From assembly GCA_937927975.1 (NCBI GenBank), contig CALEZT010000095.1, positions 1 through 50,521 on the forward strand: 50,521 nt of DNA, written 5' to 3'. Of this stretch, positions 5,821-14,645 are shown one piece after another. The position numbers and the translations under genes are program-made. This DNA is from an uncultured Phycisphaerales bacterium. Its GTDB lineage: Bacteria; Planctomycetota; Phycisphaerae; Sedimentisphaerales; Anaerobacaceae. A model generated the notes under the pieces. It had not been told where the DNA came from. It saw only the letters and a program-made list of their open reading frames with translations, and searched no databases. Every line of letters begins with the position of its first letter. Within the stretch, counting starts at the first letter, position 1.

Positions 5821-8766
5821 TTATCGATCGCCCGCGAGGTAACGCACCTCAGCGGCGGAAAGGACTCTGTTGTAGATTCGGAACTCATCGAGCATGCCGG
5901 AGAAGTAGGCGTCGGCCGTGTACTGGGAGCGGCCCAGCCAGTTCTGGTTCGTGTTGCCCAGATCCTTCGGCAGAACGGTCACAGCATTGCTGCTGACAGC
6001 GACCCCGTCCAGGTAGAGTTGCGCGGTCATCGTCGCGCTAGCGATGGTGACGGCGACATTATGCCAGCCGGTGGGCAGCCGCGCCGGCGCGACGACGCGC
6101 ACTTCCGCGACCGTCGTCGTCCGGATGGCGAATGTCATGGGGCCGGTGGCGGTCTGGTGCGACGCCAGGCAGATATAGTTCGTGTTGCCGGTGCCGAAAT
6201 CCCAGACCCGCTGCCAATCACCACCCGTGCCGGAGGAGTTGACCCACGTTACGATGGTGATGTCGCTCAGGGTGCTCAGCAGCGGCCCGATGGGCAGATC
6301 GACGTAGGTGTTGCTGCCGTTGAAGTTCAGGGCCTTGCCGGCGTATCCCGTGCCGTAGCCGGCTTCGCCGCTGAGTGTACCGTGGTAGTTCTTGCCCGAG
6401 CTGTCCTGCACGTTGTCGTCCATCGTGTACAGGGCGACCAGGCCGGTCGTGCCGGGGTTGGTCGCGCCGACGACCTCGGGGGCCGTCGCGTACAGGCGGA
6501 TGTCGTCGACGAACAGGGTGCCGGTTCCGGTCCCTTCCACGCCGAACGTCAGGCTCTTGACGCTCTTGAAGTTCACGCCTGCGGTCGTCAGCGGGATGTT
6601 CCACTGCTTCCACAGCGGCAACGCCGTGGCGGCCGCGCCGTTGTTGTAGGAGATCTTCGTGTCGTTGATCTTCACGTAGACCGGGGCGGGGCTGTTGGTC
6701 GTCTGGCCACGGAAGAAAAGGACCAGCGTTTTGATCCCGTGCTGGGTCCAGTCCTGCGCCGTCGGGAAGGTCAGCTTGGCTTCGGAGTACGTGGCGCCGC
6801 CTTTGTTTTCATAGAACAACGGCATCGACTGCTTGCCGCCGTGGAGGATCGTCTGCTCGGCGAAGGGGGCGATGTCGTAGCCGACGAGCGAGCCGTTGGC
6901 GGCGACGTCAAAGCCGTCGATCCAGGACTCGTAAATCCGGCTGCCCTCTTTGTCCGTGTAGGCTTCGAAATCATCGACCGCGATGAAGTTGGCGGTGGAG
7001 AAGCTCCAAACCGGACCCGCCCATTCGCTGAGGGCTTCCGCGTTATTGACCTCGACGACCTTCCAGAAGTAGGTCTTGTCGAGCATCAGGGAGGCGTCGT
7101 ACTGCGGGACGGAAACCGTCGCGGGCGCGACCGCGCCGTCGATCACGGCCTGCTGATCGTCACTGACGAAGACCTTGTGCGACGCGGCTTCGCGACCGGC
7201 CCGCCAACTGAACGGCACCTGCGGATGAGCGGCAGTTGCACCCGCGGCGGGCTTGGGCTCGCGCGCGAAGATCGGGACATAGTAGAAGCGGACCTCGCTC
7301 AACCCGTACTGCGGCAGAACGCCGCCCCAGTTGCTTTTGACCGTGAACTTGACGAACTTGACCGCCGCTCCGCCGAAGTCGATCGTGGTATTGGCCAGGT
7401 AGTCTGCGGACGATGTGGCCTGGGCAAGTTCGAAATCGCCCAACTGGGTCCATGCTTCGCCGTCGGTGGAGTATTCCACGGTCGCGTCCTTGACGCCGAA
7501 CCCGAGGATGCTCTCGAGGGCCTGATTGCTGTTCCACACGAGCGCCTTGTCGAGCTTGCGGACGTCGTCGAATGCGAACTGAATCCACGGGGTCGCGTCG
7601 CCTTTCGCGGTCATCCAGCCGTCGGAAGACACCGTGGAATGCTCGTCGTTGGGGGTGAGACCCGAGCCATCGACGGTCTTCTGCGATCCCATGTTGGCGG
7701 CGGCGCTGGATGCGGTGGCTACTACACCGGTGATCGGATAGGAGTAGGGTTCGACGCTGAAGGACCAGACGTTCCCTTTGGCGACCGAACCGCCGACCAC
7801 CTCGTCGACGCGCCAGTAGTAGGTCTGTCCGAAGACCAGACGGCCCGGATCCAGACTATTGGCGTCCTGACCGACCGCGACGGCCAGCGGGCTGCTCGTC
7901 GCGGCGGCGCCGACCTCGGCAAAGGACGTTCCCAGGTAGACGTTGTGGGCGGTGGCGTTCTCGCCGGGGGCCCAGGTCAGATCGATGTCCCGCGACACGT
8001 CCAGGGCGCGGTTGGCCGGGAAGGGCTTGGAGGCGATGCTGGCGTCGATCGTGTCGGGGCCCTGATCGTGGAGCTTCTCCCGTTCCTCTTCCGTCAGAGC
8101 GCCTTTCCACAGGCGGAACTCATTGAAGCTGGCGCTGGCGGTGTTGTCGCCCCATTGAGAACGACCGATCCAGGCGTTGGTGTCCTGCAGGCTCGAAAGG
8201 AGGTTGGTTGTTTGGAGGGTGCCCTTCGCAGGGCCCAGGTCGGCGGCGCCGGCCGGAGCGGAATACCAGGTGATCGAGCCGGGCTGGAATGCGAAGACGA
8301 TGTGATATTCGGTACCCAGCGTGTACGGGGCGTTGCTGCCGTCCCGAGTGACGGTGCCGCTGGAGCCGACCCACTCGACGCGGTCATTGGTCAGCGTGGT
8401 GGCTACGGTCCAGCTCATGAAGACGTTGTGGGTCGTGCTGCTGCCGAAGTCCCAGATGCGCGACCAGTTCTGGATCGCGGTCTGGGTGGCCCAGACCTCA
8501 ATGGTGGCCGAGTCGCCCAGCGCGCTCAGGACGCCGTCGGGCAGATCGATGTAGTCCGACGTGTCTTTGCCGCCGCCGGCCATGATGGCCTGCGTCTCGG
8601 ACAGCGTCACGTTGCTGGCTCCGAGGTCCACAATGACGGCGTCTTTGCCTCCGACGGAGTCCTTCAGGTCCCCGTTGAAGCTCCACCGGTGGGCCAACTC
8701 GGCGGCATTCGCGGCCGAGCCCACAACTACGAGAGCCAAAGTCAGAATTGCCAACTTCTTGCCCAT
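5821..8766 (-). CDS. Secreted LamG / Fn3 / F5-8C mosaic exoprotein (981 aa)
   Basis: AAGGAG sits seven bases before the ATG at 8766 but only about two before the upstream ATG at 8772, so 8766 is preferred. A signal peptide (cleavage near residue 22) is followed by a LamG domain (24-240), an Fn3-like domain (250-350), an F5/8 type C domain (355-515, with LPQYGLSEVRF), a second Fn3-like domain (520-615), a jelly-roll carbohydrate-binding-like module starting at VDDFEAYTD (620-765) and a C-terminal LamG domain (780-980) ending in EVRYLAGDR. From the first Fn3 onward the order is the same as in the 989-residue protein at 33903-36872. No catalytic residues are recognised. Probably an extracellular glycan-binding protein. 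Confidence 0.9.
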   Translation of the reverse strand: MGKKLAILTLALVVVGSAANAAELAHRWSFNGDLKDSVGGKDAVIVDLGASNVTLSETQAIMAGGGKDTSDYIDLPDGVLSALGDSATIEVWATQTAIQNWSRIWDFGSSTTHNVFMSWTVATTLTNDRVEWVGSSGTVTRDGSNAPYTLGTEYHIVFAFQPGSITWYSAPAGAADLGPAKGTLQTTNLLSSLQDTNAWIGRSQWGDNTASASFNEFRLWKGALTEEEREKLHDQGPDTIDASIASKPFPANRALDVSRDIDLTWAPGENATAHNVYLGTSFAEVGAAATSSPLAVAVGQDANSLDPGRLVFGQTYYWRVDEVVGGSVAKGNVWSFSVEPYSYPITGVVATASSAAANMGSQKTVDGSGLTPNDEHSTVSSDGWMTAKGDATPWIQFAFDDVRKLDKALVWNSNQALESILGFGVKDATVEYSTDGEAWTQLGDFELAQATSSADYLANTTIDFGGAAVKFVKFTVKSNWGGVLPQYGLSEVRFYYVPIFAREPKPAAGATAAHPQVPFSWRAGREAASHKVFVSDDQQAVIDGAVAPATVSVPQYDASLMLDKTYFWKVVEVNNAEALSEWAGPVWSFSTANFIAVDDFEAYTDKEGSRIYESWIDGFDVAANGSLVGYDIAPFAEQTILHGGKQSMPLFYENKGGATYSEAKLTFPTAQDWTQHGIKTLVLFFRGQTTNSPAPVYVKINDTKISYNNGAAATALPLWKQWNIPLTTAGVNFKSVKSLTFGVEGTGTGTLFVDDIRLYATAPEVVGATNPGTTGLVALYTMDDNVQDSSGKNYHGTLSGEAGYGTGYAGKALNFNGSNTYVDLPIGPLLSTLSDITIVTWVNSSGTGGDWQRVWDFGTGNTNYICLASHQTATGPMTFAIRTTTVAEVRVVAPARLPTGWHNVAVTIASATMTAQLYLDGVAVSSNAVTVLPKDLGNTNQNWLGRSQYTADAYFSGMLDEFRIYNRVLSAAEVRYLAGDR

Positions 8767-9265
8767 AGCCATTCTCCTTCAAACGAACCAGTCAAGTTGT
8801 CTGTTGTTCCGCTGAACGGAAACTGTTCTGTCGTGCCTCTGTTCCTTTCCGTCACGCCGACCCGTGCCTAGGTTGGCGTGAAAACCATCTTGCCTTCCCA
8901 TGTCCTCCATGTTGCCATGTGAGGCCATGCAACTCCAAATCCGACCCGTCCGCGGGACCGGCCGATTCAGTATTCTGGGGTTGCAGGCAGAATCGCTGGA
9001 GAACCGTCGGAGTTCTCCTGGACCACTCGTGCATGGACCCGGCGCGCCGCCCAAAAAACGCCGAAGGGTGCATAGGGTCGGAGCCGTCGCTCCTCAAGCG
9101 GCCGGCTCATCGCGATTCTGCCACACAGGCTCAAACCCATTCTACCCTGTCCTCCAAGTCGATGACGCCAAGCATGCCTTTTCGCTTCCAATTCGCCAGG
9201 CATGCGTTTGTCCGATAAAGGCCGATCCTCCTATCCTGAGCGGGATGAGATCGCTCTGACGCCGA
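8767..9265. other. Intergenic region, no gene seen
   Basis: About 500 bp between two minus-strand genes. It should hold the promoter of the LamG gene starting at 8766 and the end of the pseudopilin transcript. The only structure I see is an inverted repeat at 8852-8881: TCACGCCGAC, ten-base loop, GTTGGCGTGA, nine of ten pairs. It lies about 85 bp upstream of the LamG start and could be an operator or a hairpin. No convincing sigma-70 promoter was found. Confidence 0.4.
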
Positions 9266-10045
9266 TCACCACCAGTGGGTGGGACTGATGCTGAGCTGGG
9301 GAATCATCTCGCTGAAGGAACGTCTTTCCTGGTGACCGTCCACGAATGCGATATTCGCGCCGTCGGGCTTGCCGGAACCGGTCACGTGATTGGTTCGGTC
9401 GAACAACTGCCAGAGGCTGTACAGACCGCCGCGCACCTCGGTGAAGGACGCCGTGTCGGGGTCCCTTCCGGTGCTGAGCGTGGCGTCGCAGATCAACTCG
9501 GTGCCCGAGGGGTTCTTGACCGTGAGGGTCCTGGGCCACTTCCACGTGTCGCGATTGGCGACTCCCGCGGGTTTTTCGGAGCGACCGCTCTTGGTGTCCA
9601 TGAGCCAGAAATAGCTGGTGACGCGGTAGTAACCGTCGCGGCCGGTCTTGGGCTCGACGACGTCGTCCGGTCGGGCGCCAAAGGTGGGAGCGGGCTGGTT
9701 GGTGAACTGCCATACGATGGCCATATCGCCATTCTTGCTCGTGTCGCAGGGGCAGTAGAAGGTGTCCCGCGTGGCGCCGGACTTGAGCATGAAGTCCGTC
9801 GTGCTGTAGGCGATGTCCCAGAACCAGTACCCGCCATTGTTCAAAGGCAGCTTGCCGTCGGAATCGTTGGCATAGATGTGCAGGCAGGTGACGAGCTGTT
9901 TGACGTTGTTGGCGCAGGTGACGCGTCGAGCCTGGTTGCGGGCCCGCGACAGGGCCGGCATGAGGATCGCCATGAGAATCGCGATGACGGCGATGACCAC
10001 CAGCAACTCAATCAGCGTGAATCCGTTTGCCTTTTTCACCTTCAT
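9266..10045 (-). CDS. Type II secretion pseudopilin with H-X9-DG C-terminal motif
   Basis: The start at 10045 is chosen because GGAG lies eight bases upstream and the product then begins with a class III prepilin leader: MKVKKANG, cleavage after G8, then FTLIELLVV with E13 of the mature N-terminus and a single long hydrophobic helix. The C-terminal half has a Cys pair (CPCD) and ends with [11 protein letters not shown], the prepilin-processing-associated H-X9-DG region common in Planctomycetes and Verrucomicrobia. At 259 residues the size is typical. Such pseudopilins are exported and processed by a prepilin peptidase and usually occur in many copies per genome. This one stands alone, divergent from the sugar symporter, and shares an upstream box with it. 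Confidence 0.93.
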   Translation of the reverse strand: MKVKKANGFTLIELLVVIAVIAILMAILMPALSRARNQARRVTCANNVKQLVTCLHIYANDSDGKLPLNNGGYWFWDIAYSTTDFMLKSGATRDTFYCPCDTSKNGDMAIVWQFTNQPAPTFGARPDDVVEPKTGRDGYYRVTSYFWLMDTKSGRSEKPAGVANRDTWKWPRTLTVKNPSGTELICDATLSTGRDPDTASFTEVRGGLYSLWQLFDRTNHVTGSGKPDGANIAFVDGHQERRSFSEMIPQLSISPTHWW

Positions 10046-10196
10046 GATCATCACTCCAAAACCTTCCTCGTCATGTGACATGCCGTGATCTTCTGGTCGT
10101 TGCGAGCCTGTGAGGTTCTGTGTCACTGAAGCAAGCGACATGCCGAGCTGGCCGAAGGTGCGCGCAACTCGGAGAAACCCACGTGCACCAGCTTGA

Positions 10197-10250
10197 ATTA
10201 TCGTCGTGCTCCGTCTCACAAACAATACATAGTTGCGTTTTTCTTTAGCC
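10197..10250 (-). promoter_or_regulatory. Promoter with upstream box, driving the pseudopilin gene
   Basis: On the minus strand the box GGCTAAAGAAAAACGCAA (10250-10233) is followed after 7 bp by a -35-like TTGTTT (10225-10220), a 17-bp spacer and a -10-like GATAAT (10202-10197). The box matches the one at 10509-10526 at 16 of 18 positions. It points toward the pseudopilin start at 10045. Confidence 0.55.
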
Positions 10251-10508
10251 ACTTTGCGAATGAAATCACAGGTAGGGAATCTGTGCTTTGTCAAAAGAGG
10301 GTGCATAGGAGGAGCAGAGGCGGTCCTTGGAGAGGGGCGTGCAGGGCCGCACAACGAGCGACGGTTGCGAGAGTGGCCTGCGCGATGGCACAGGCTTCTG
10401 CTTCCGGTTCACCCGGTTCTACGCACTCTTGTGGTTCCGGCACGTCCACGGCGGGCGTGCTCAAGGTACCCCAGAACCGAATGTGTCTGCTTCACATATT
10501 CGTATTTT

Positions 10509-10562
10509 GGCTAAAAGAAAACGCAAAATGATGTTTGCTTTCCTGGGTGAGCCGGGTATTTA
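10509..10562 (+). promoter_or_regulatory. Promoter with upstream box, driving the arabinose block
   Basis: The box GGCTAAAAGAAAACGCAA (10509-10526) is followed after 7 bp by TTTGCT (10534-10539), 17 bp and TATTTA (10557-10562). The spacing is the same as in the opposite promoter, though the -10 is weak. GAAAACGCAAA at 10517-10527 also forms an imperfect inverted repeat with TTTGCTTTC at 10534-10542. A natural candidate ligand is the XylR-type regulator encoded at 15402, but that is inference. Confidence 0.5.
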
Positions 10563-10784
10563 GGATTCTGTTCGGATTCTGGCGGATGGAGTTGCGTCCG
10601 CAGACTGAGCTTGTGAACTGCATCGACCGGAGGTCCGCTCGGGATGGTCGGGAGAATCGGACCACGCCGGCATGCAGGGTTCCGTGTTGTCGGGGAGTGC
10701 TGAGATGTCGCGTGATCGGATCGTGTGCATCTCTATTGGATAACCGGTGTGAACGAGGCTTAAGTCTTTGCAGGGGAGTAAGTT

Positions 10785-12578
10785 ATGGATGTGACGCAAC
10801 TTGTGGTAGCGCAGGTGTTAGGGACGGCCGACTGGTTGGCGATCGCGGCGTACTTCGCCATTCTGCTGGGCTTGGCCTGGTGGGTGATCCTCAAGAGCAA
10901 GAACACAACCGACGACTACTTCCTAGCCGGTCGCAATCTCGGCTGGTTCATCGTCGGCGCCAGTGTCTTTGCGAGCAACATCGGCAGCGAGCACTTGGTT
11001 GGCCTGGCGGGGTCGGGCTGCACCGACGGGGTCGCGATGGCGCATTATGAGCTGCACGCATGGTGTCTGCTGGTGTTGGCCTGGGTGTTCGTGCCGTTTT
11101 ACATGCGGTCCCGCGTATTCACGATGCCTGAGTTCCTCGAGAGGCGCTTCAGCGAATCCAGCCGATGGGTGCTCTCTCTGATCTCCTTGGTCGCCTACAT
11201 CCTGACGAAGATCGCGGTGGGCATCTTCGCCGGCGGCATGGTCTTCGGGGCCCTCCTGCCCGAGTTGCGTCTGGATCTTGGACCGCTGCACCTCGACAGC
11301 TTCTGGGTGGGTTCGATTCTGGTCATCGTCTTCACCGGTCTGTACACCATCCTGGGCGGCCTGCGGGCAGTTGCCTACACGGAAGCTCTGCAGACGGTCA
11401 TCCTGGTTCTGGGTTCGATCCTGGTGACAATCTTCGGCCTCAGGGCCCTCGGCGGATGGTCGGAGCTTCGCGCGATCGCGGGTTCCGAGATGTTCAACCT
11501 CTGGAAGCCCCTGGTTCCGGCAGGCGTCGAAGGCACTTGGGCCCCGGTCAAGGAAGCCGGCCGCATGGCCTGGTACTTCAACGACAATTACCCCTGGTTG
11601 GGCATGCTCTTCTGCGCCCCGATCGTGGGCTTGTGGTACTGGTGCACCGACCAGTACATCGTCCAGCGCGTGCTGGGCGCCCCGAATGAGACTCAGGCCC
11701 GTCGCGGCTCGATCGCGGCGGCCTTCTTCAAGCTGCTGCCGGTGTTCATCTTCATCATTCCCGGCATGATCGCCTTCGCCCTGGCCACCAGCGGTCGCGC
11801 CGAAGCACTGCAGACGACTCTTCTGAACCCCGACGGCACGCTCGCTCGCGACGAGTGCCAGAAGGCCTTCCCCATGCTGGTCGCGACGGTTCTGCCGGTC
11901 GGCATCCGAGGCATCGTGGTCGCGGGTCTGCTGGCGGCGCTGATGAGTTCCCTGGCGGGCGTCTTCAACGCCTCGGCAACCCTCTTCACGATGGACTTCT
12001 ACGACAAGCTCCGTCCCGGCGCCACGCAGGGCCAGTTGGTCTGGATCGGCCGCGTGGCCACGACGGTGATGGTGCTGATCGGCCTTCTGTGGATCCCGGT
12101 GATCCGCGGCGGCCGGGGTCTGTACGACTATCTCCAGGGCGTCCAGGCCTACCTGGCGCCGCCGATTTTCACGGTGTTCTTCCTGGGCGTTTTCATCAAG
12201 CGTCTGAACGGCAAGGGTTGTCTGGCGGCGCTGTTGGTGGGCTTTGCGATGGGTCTTTTCCGCCTGGCGGTGGACACGCCGATCAAGCTCAAGCTCGAAG
12301 GCTGGCAATACGCCGAGGGTTCGTTCCTGTGGATCGTGAACAACCTCTACTTCCAGTATTACAGCGTGCTGATCTTCGTGACATGCTCGATAGTGATGAT
12401 CGCGGTCAGCTACATGACGGCGGCGCCGGACTACGAGAAGATCAAAGGCCTGACGTTCGCGACGCAGACGGCCGAGGATCGCCGGCAGTCGCGGGCCAGT
12501 TGGACGAAGGGCGACGTGATCTTCACGGTCGTGGTCCTGGCTCTGATCCTGACCGCCTATATCTACTTCAGCGGCTGA
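10785..12578 (+). CDS. Sodium/sugar symporter, SSS family (likely L-arabinose)
   Basis: The 597-residue product has about fourteen hydrophobic segments and family signatures near the N-terminus (DDYFLAGRNLGWFIVGAS, then SNIGSEHLVGLAG), as in the vSGLT/SGLT branch of solute:sodium symporters. YWCTDQYIVQRVLGA around residue 290 is also typical of this branch. GGGGAG lies just upstream of the ATG. It is the first gene of the plus-strand arabinose block, 78 bp before ribulokinase, so L-arabinose uptake is the likely job; an arabino-oligosaccharide is possible. It sits in the inner membrane. The family assignment is firm, and the substrate rests on context. Confidence 0.9.
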   Translation: MDVTQLVVAQVLGTADWLAIAAYFAILLGLAWWVILKSKNTTDDYFLAGRNLGWFIVGASVFASNIGSEHLVGLAGSGCTDGVAMAHYELHAWCLLVLAWVFVPFYMRSRVFTMPEFLERRFSESSRWVLSLISLVAYILTKIAVGIFAGGMVFGALLPELRLDLGPLHLDSFWVGSILVIVFTGLYTILGGLRAVAYTEALQTVILVLGSILVTIFGLRALGGWSELRAIAGSEMFNLWKPLVPAGVEGTWAPVKEAGRMAWYFNDNYPWLGMLFCAPIVGLWYWCTDQYIVQRVLGAPNETQARRGSIAAAFFKLLPVFIFIIPGMIAFALATSGRAEALQTTLLNPDGTLARDECQKAFPMLVATVLPVGIRGIVVAGLLAALMSSLAGVFNASATLFTMDFYDKLRPGATQGQLVWIGRVATTVMVLIGLLWIPVIRGGRGLYDYLQGVQAYLAPPIFTVFFLGVFIKRLNGKGCLAALLVGFAMGLFRLAVDTPIKLKLEGWQYAEGSFLWIVNNLYFQYYSVLIFVTCSIVMIAVSYMTAAPDYEKIKGLTFATQTAEDRRQSRASWTKGDVIFTVVVLALILTAYIYFSG

Positions 12579-12656
12579 CGGAGCCGTGGGCCGTGATTCG
12601 ACAGACGCACGGACCGACACGGATAACAAAGCGAGGAATGGATAAGGGGTTGTGAT

Positions 12657-14330
12657 ATGAAGTGTGCGATCGGCTTGGATTACGGCACGAACAGCGTGCG
12701 ATGCGTCATTGTCGATACCGCCGACGGGCGGGAGCTGGGCACGTGCGTCTATGAGTATGAGAGCGGCCAGGCGGGCATTCTGCTCGATCCGGCCGACCAC
12801 AACGTCGCCCGCCAGAACCCGGCGGATTATCTCAAAGGGGCGGAGGTCACGGTCGCCGGCGCGATCGCGCAGGCCAGGCAGGCCGAGCCTAGCTTCGATC
12901 CAAAGGACATCGTCGGCATCGGCGTGGACACCACCGGTTCGACGCCTCTTCCGGTGGACCGAAACGGCACGCCCCTGGCGATGCTCGATGTGTTCAAGAG
13001 CAATCCCAACGCCCACGCCTGGCTCTGGAAGGACCATACCGGTTACGCCGAGGCCGCTGAGATCACGCAACTGGCCAAGCGCGATCGGCCCCAGTATCTG
13101 GCCAAGTGCGGCGGGACCTATTCCTCCGAGTGGTTTTTCAGCAAGATTCTCCACTGTCTGCGGGCGGCCCCCGATGTCTTCGACGCCGCGTACACCTGGG
13201 TCGAGCACGCCGACTGGCTGCCGGCGGTCCTGACCGGGACCGATCATCCCGACCAGATTCGACGCTGCCGCTGCGCCGCCGGGCACAAGGCCATGTTCAG
13301 CGATTCCTGGGGCGGGTACCCCGATGCGGAGTTCCTCGCGGATCTCGATCCCAAGCTCGGACAACTGCGAAAGACCCTGGGCGATCGGACCTACGCGGTC
13401 GATCAGGCCGCAGGCAAGTTGAGGCCCGACTGGGCGACCAAGCTCGGTTTGCCGGCGGGGATTCCCGTCGCGATGGGCGCGTTCGACGCGCACCTGGGCG
13501 CGGTGGGCTCGGGGATCAAGACCGGCGTTCTGGTCAAGATCATCGGCACGAGCACCTGCGACATGGTGGTTTCGCCCAGCAGTGCGACGCTGCCCGACAT
13601 CCCAGGCATCTGCGGCATCGTCGACGGCTCGATCCTGCCGCACTACTACGGCCTGGAGGCCGGCCAGTCGGCAGTGGGCGACATCTTCAACTGGTTCGTC
13701 AATTACCTCCAGCCCGGCGGCAAAGAGAGCGGTTCCCACGCCAGTCTGACAGAGCGGGCCGCCAAGCTCAAGCCCGGCCAGTCGGGACTTCTGGCCCTGG
13801 ACTGGAACAACGGCAACCGCACGATCCTCGTCGATCAGCGGCTCACCGGTCTGCTCGTGGGCCAGACGCTCCACACGAAACCCGAAGAGATCTACCGCGC
13901 GCTGATCGAGGCGACCGCGTTCGGCGCCCTGACGATCATCAATCGATTCGAAGAGTTCGGCGTGAAGATCTCCGAGGTCGTCAACTGCGGCGGCATCGCG
14001 GAGAAGAACGCCATGCTCATGCAGATCTACGCGGACGTGACGGGTCGGGAGATGAAGATCAGCCGCTCGGCACAGACCTGCGCCCTGGGCTCGGCGGTCG
14101 CAGCGGCCGTCGTCGGCGGGGCGCACCCGTCGTTCGAGAAGGCACAGACCGCCATGTGCGGGATCAAGGACCAGACTTTCAAGCCCATCGCAGCCAACCA
14201 CAAAGTCTATCAGAAGCTGTACAAGCTCTATCGACGCCTGCACGACGGCTTCGGCATCAAGGGCAAGACCTTGTCCATGGGCGACGTGATGAAGGAGTTG
14301 CTGGCGATTAAAGAACGGGCGAACGGATGA
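12657..14330 (+). CDS. araB: Ribulokinase
   Basis: This is a 557-residue FGGY-family kinase of the length expected for AraB. It has the N-terminal phosphate-binding motif IGLDYGTNSVRCVIVD, the AraB-like stretch VGIGVDTTGSTPLPVDRNG, the characteristic KDHT motif (WLWKDHTGYAEA), and the C-terminal ATP-site region NCGGIAEKNAMLMQIYADV followed by ALGSAVAAA. It phosphorylates L-ribulose to L-ribulose 5-phosphate in the cytoplasm, feeding the epimerase encoded next. An AAGGGG ribosome-binding site precedes the ATG. The step before it, L-arabinose isomerase, is not encoded in the window. Confidence 0.95.
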   Translation: MKCAIGLDYGTNSVRCVIVDTADGRELGTCVYEYESGQAGILLDPADHNVARQNPADYLKGAEVTVAGAIAQARQAEPSFDPKDIVGIGVDTTGSTPLPVDRNGTPLAMLDVFKSNPNAHAWLWKDHTGYAEAAEITQLAKRDRPQYLAKCGGTYSSEWFFSKILHCLRAAPDVFDAAYTWVEHADWLPAVLTGTDHPDQIRRCRCAAGHKAMFSDSWGGYPDAEFLADLDPKLGQLRKTLGDRTYAVDQAAGKLRPDWATKLGLPAGIPVAMGAFDAHLGAVGSGIKTGVLVKIIGTSTCDMVVSPSSATLPDIPGICGIVDGSILPHYYGLEAGQSAVGDIFNWFVNYLQPGGKESGSHASLTERAAKLKPGQSGLLALDWNNGNRTILVDQRLTGLLVGQTLHTKPEEIYRALIEATAFGALTIINRFEEFGVKISEVVNCGGIAEKNAMLMQIYADVTGREMKISRSAQTCALGSAVAAAVVGGAHPSFEKAQTAMCGIKDQTFKPIAANHKVYQKLYKLYRRLHDGFGIKGKTLSMGDVMKELLAIKERANG

Positions 14331-14408
14331 TGGAGGACTGTTTCATGCCGCCTCTGACGAGGCGGGAGTTTATCGCTTTGGGGCCGCCAGCGTGAGATGA
14401 AACAGGGC

Positions 14409-14427
14409 CGGCGTCCATAGGACGCCG
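14409..14427. repeat. REP-like hairpin CGGCGTCC-ATA-GGACGCCG
   Basis: A perfect 8-bp stem with a three-base loop, 80 bp past araB, with no T-run. It has the same style (8-bp stem, 3-nt loop) as the hairpins at 1395 and 43976. It may attenuate or stabilise the araB transcript. Confidence 0.55.
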
Positions 14428-14552
14428 ACCCCGCGCCGTATGGCGCCACCGTGGTGCTCGGGTCGCACTCCTGCGTTGCCCTATCCCCCACGATGGCGAA
14501 TTGATTGTACCAGAATTCGCTGGTGGCTGAAAAGCGACAAACTCCGGGGGGC

Positions 14553-14571
14553 TGGGGGCAGAGCCCCCAGA
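14553..14571. repeat. Palindrome CTGGGGGC-AGA-GCCCCCAG
   Basis: A perfect 8-bp stem with loop AGA, embedded in a G-rich then C-rich stretch, about 75 bp upstream of araD. It is typical of dispersed extragenic palindromes. No T-run follows. Confidence 0.6.
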
Positions 14572-14645
14572 GAGTGTCGGAGTGGCCGCGGCGGCAGGTA
14601 GTACGTGTCGTTTGAAAGTGAATTGAGCAATTGTAGCGGGTGGTC

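Larger units (their letters stand above)
10046..10784. other. Divergent regulatory region
   Basis: 740 bp between the divergent pseudopilin and symporter genes. It contains two promoters with a shared 18-bp box, described separately. I see no gene in it; the short open frames here lack ribosome-binding sites and conserved-looking protein sequence. The stretch 10570-10784 ends with GGGGAG just before the symporter start and otherwise shows nothing I can name. Confidence 0.6.
14331..14645. other. araB-araD intergenic region with palindromes
   Basis: 315 bp without a gene, unusually long for the interior of an operon. It holds two short palindromes, listed separately, and otherwise nothing recognisable. 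Confidence 0.5.

Noticed and set aside
8900..9259. 119-residue plus-strand open frame between the LamG and pseudopilin genes
   Set aside because: No ribosome-binding site, and composition and sequence look like non-coding DNA read in a lucky frame.
10046..10354. N-terminal extension of the pseudopilin
   Set aside because: The prepilin leader and cleavage site fix the start at 10045, and the region upstream holds the promoter and shared box.
10923..14243. Very long minus-strand open frame opposite the symporter and ribulokinase genes
   Set aside because: It is antisense to two well-supported genes, and its protein is Arg/Asp/Gln-rich without a recognisable fold. Long antisense frames are expected at this GC content and codon use.
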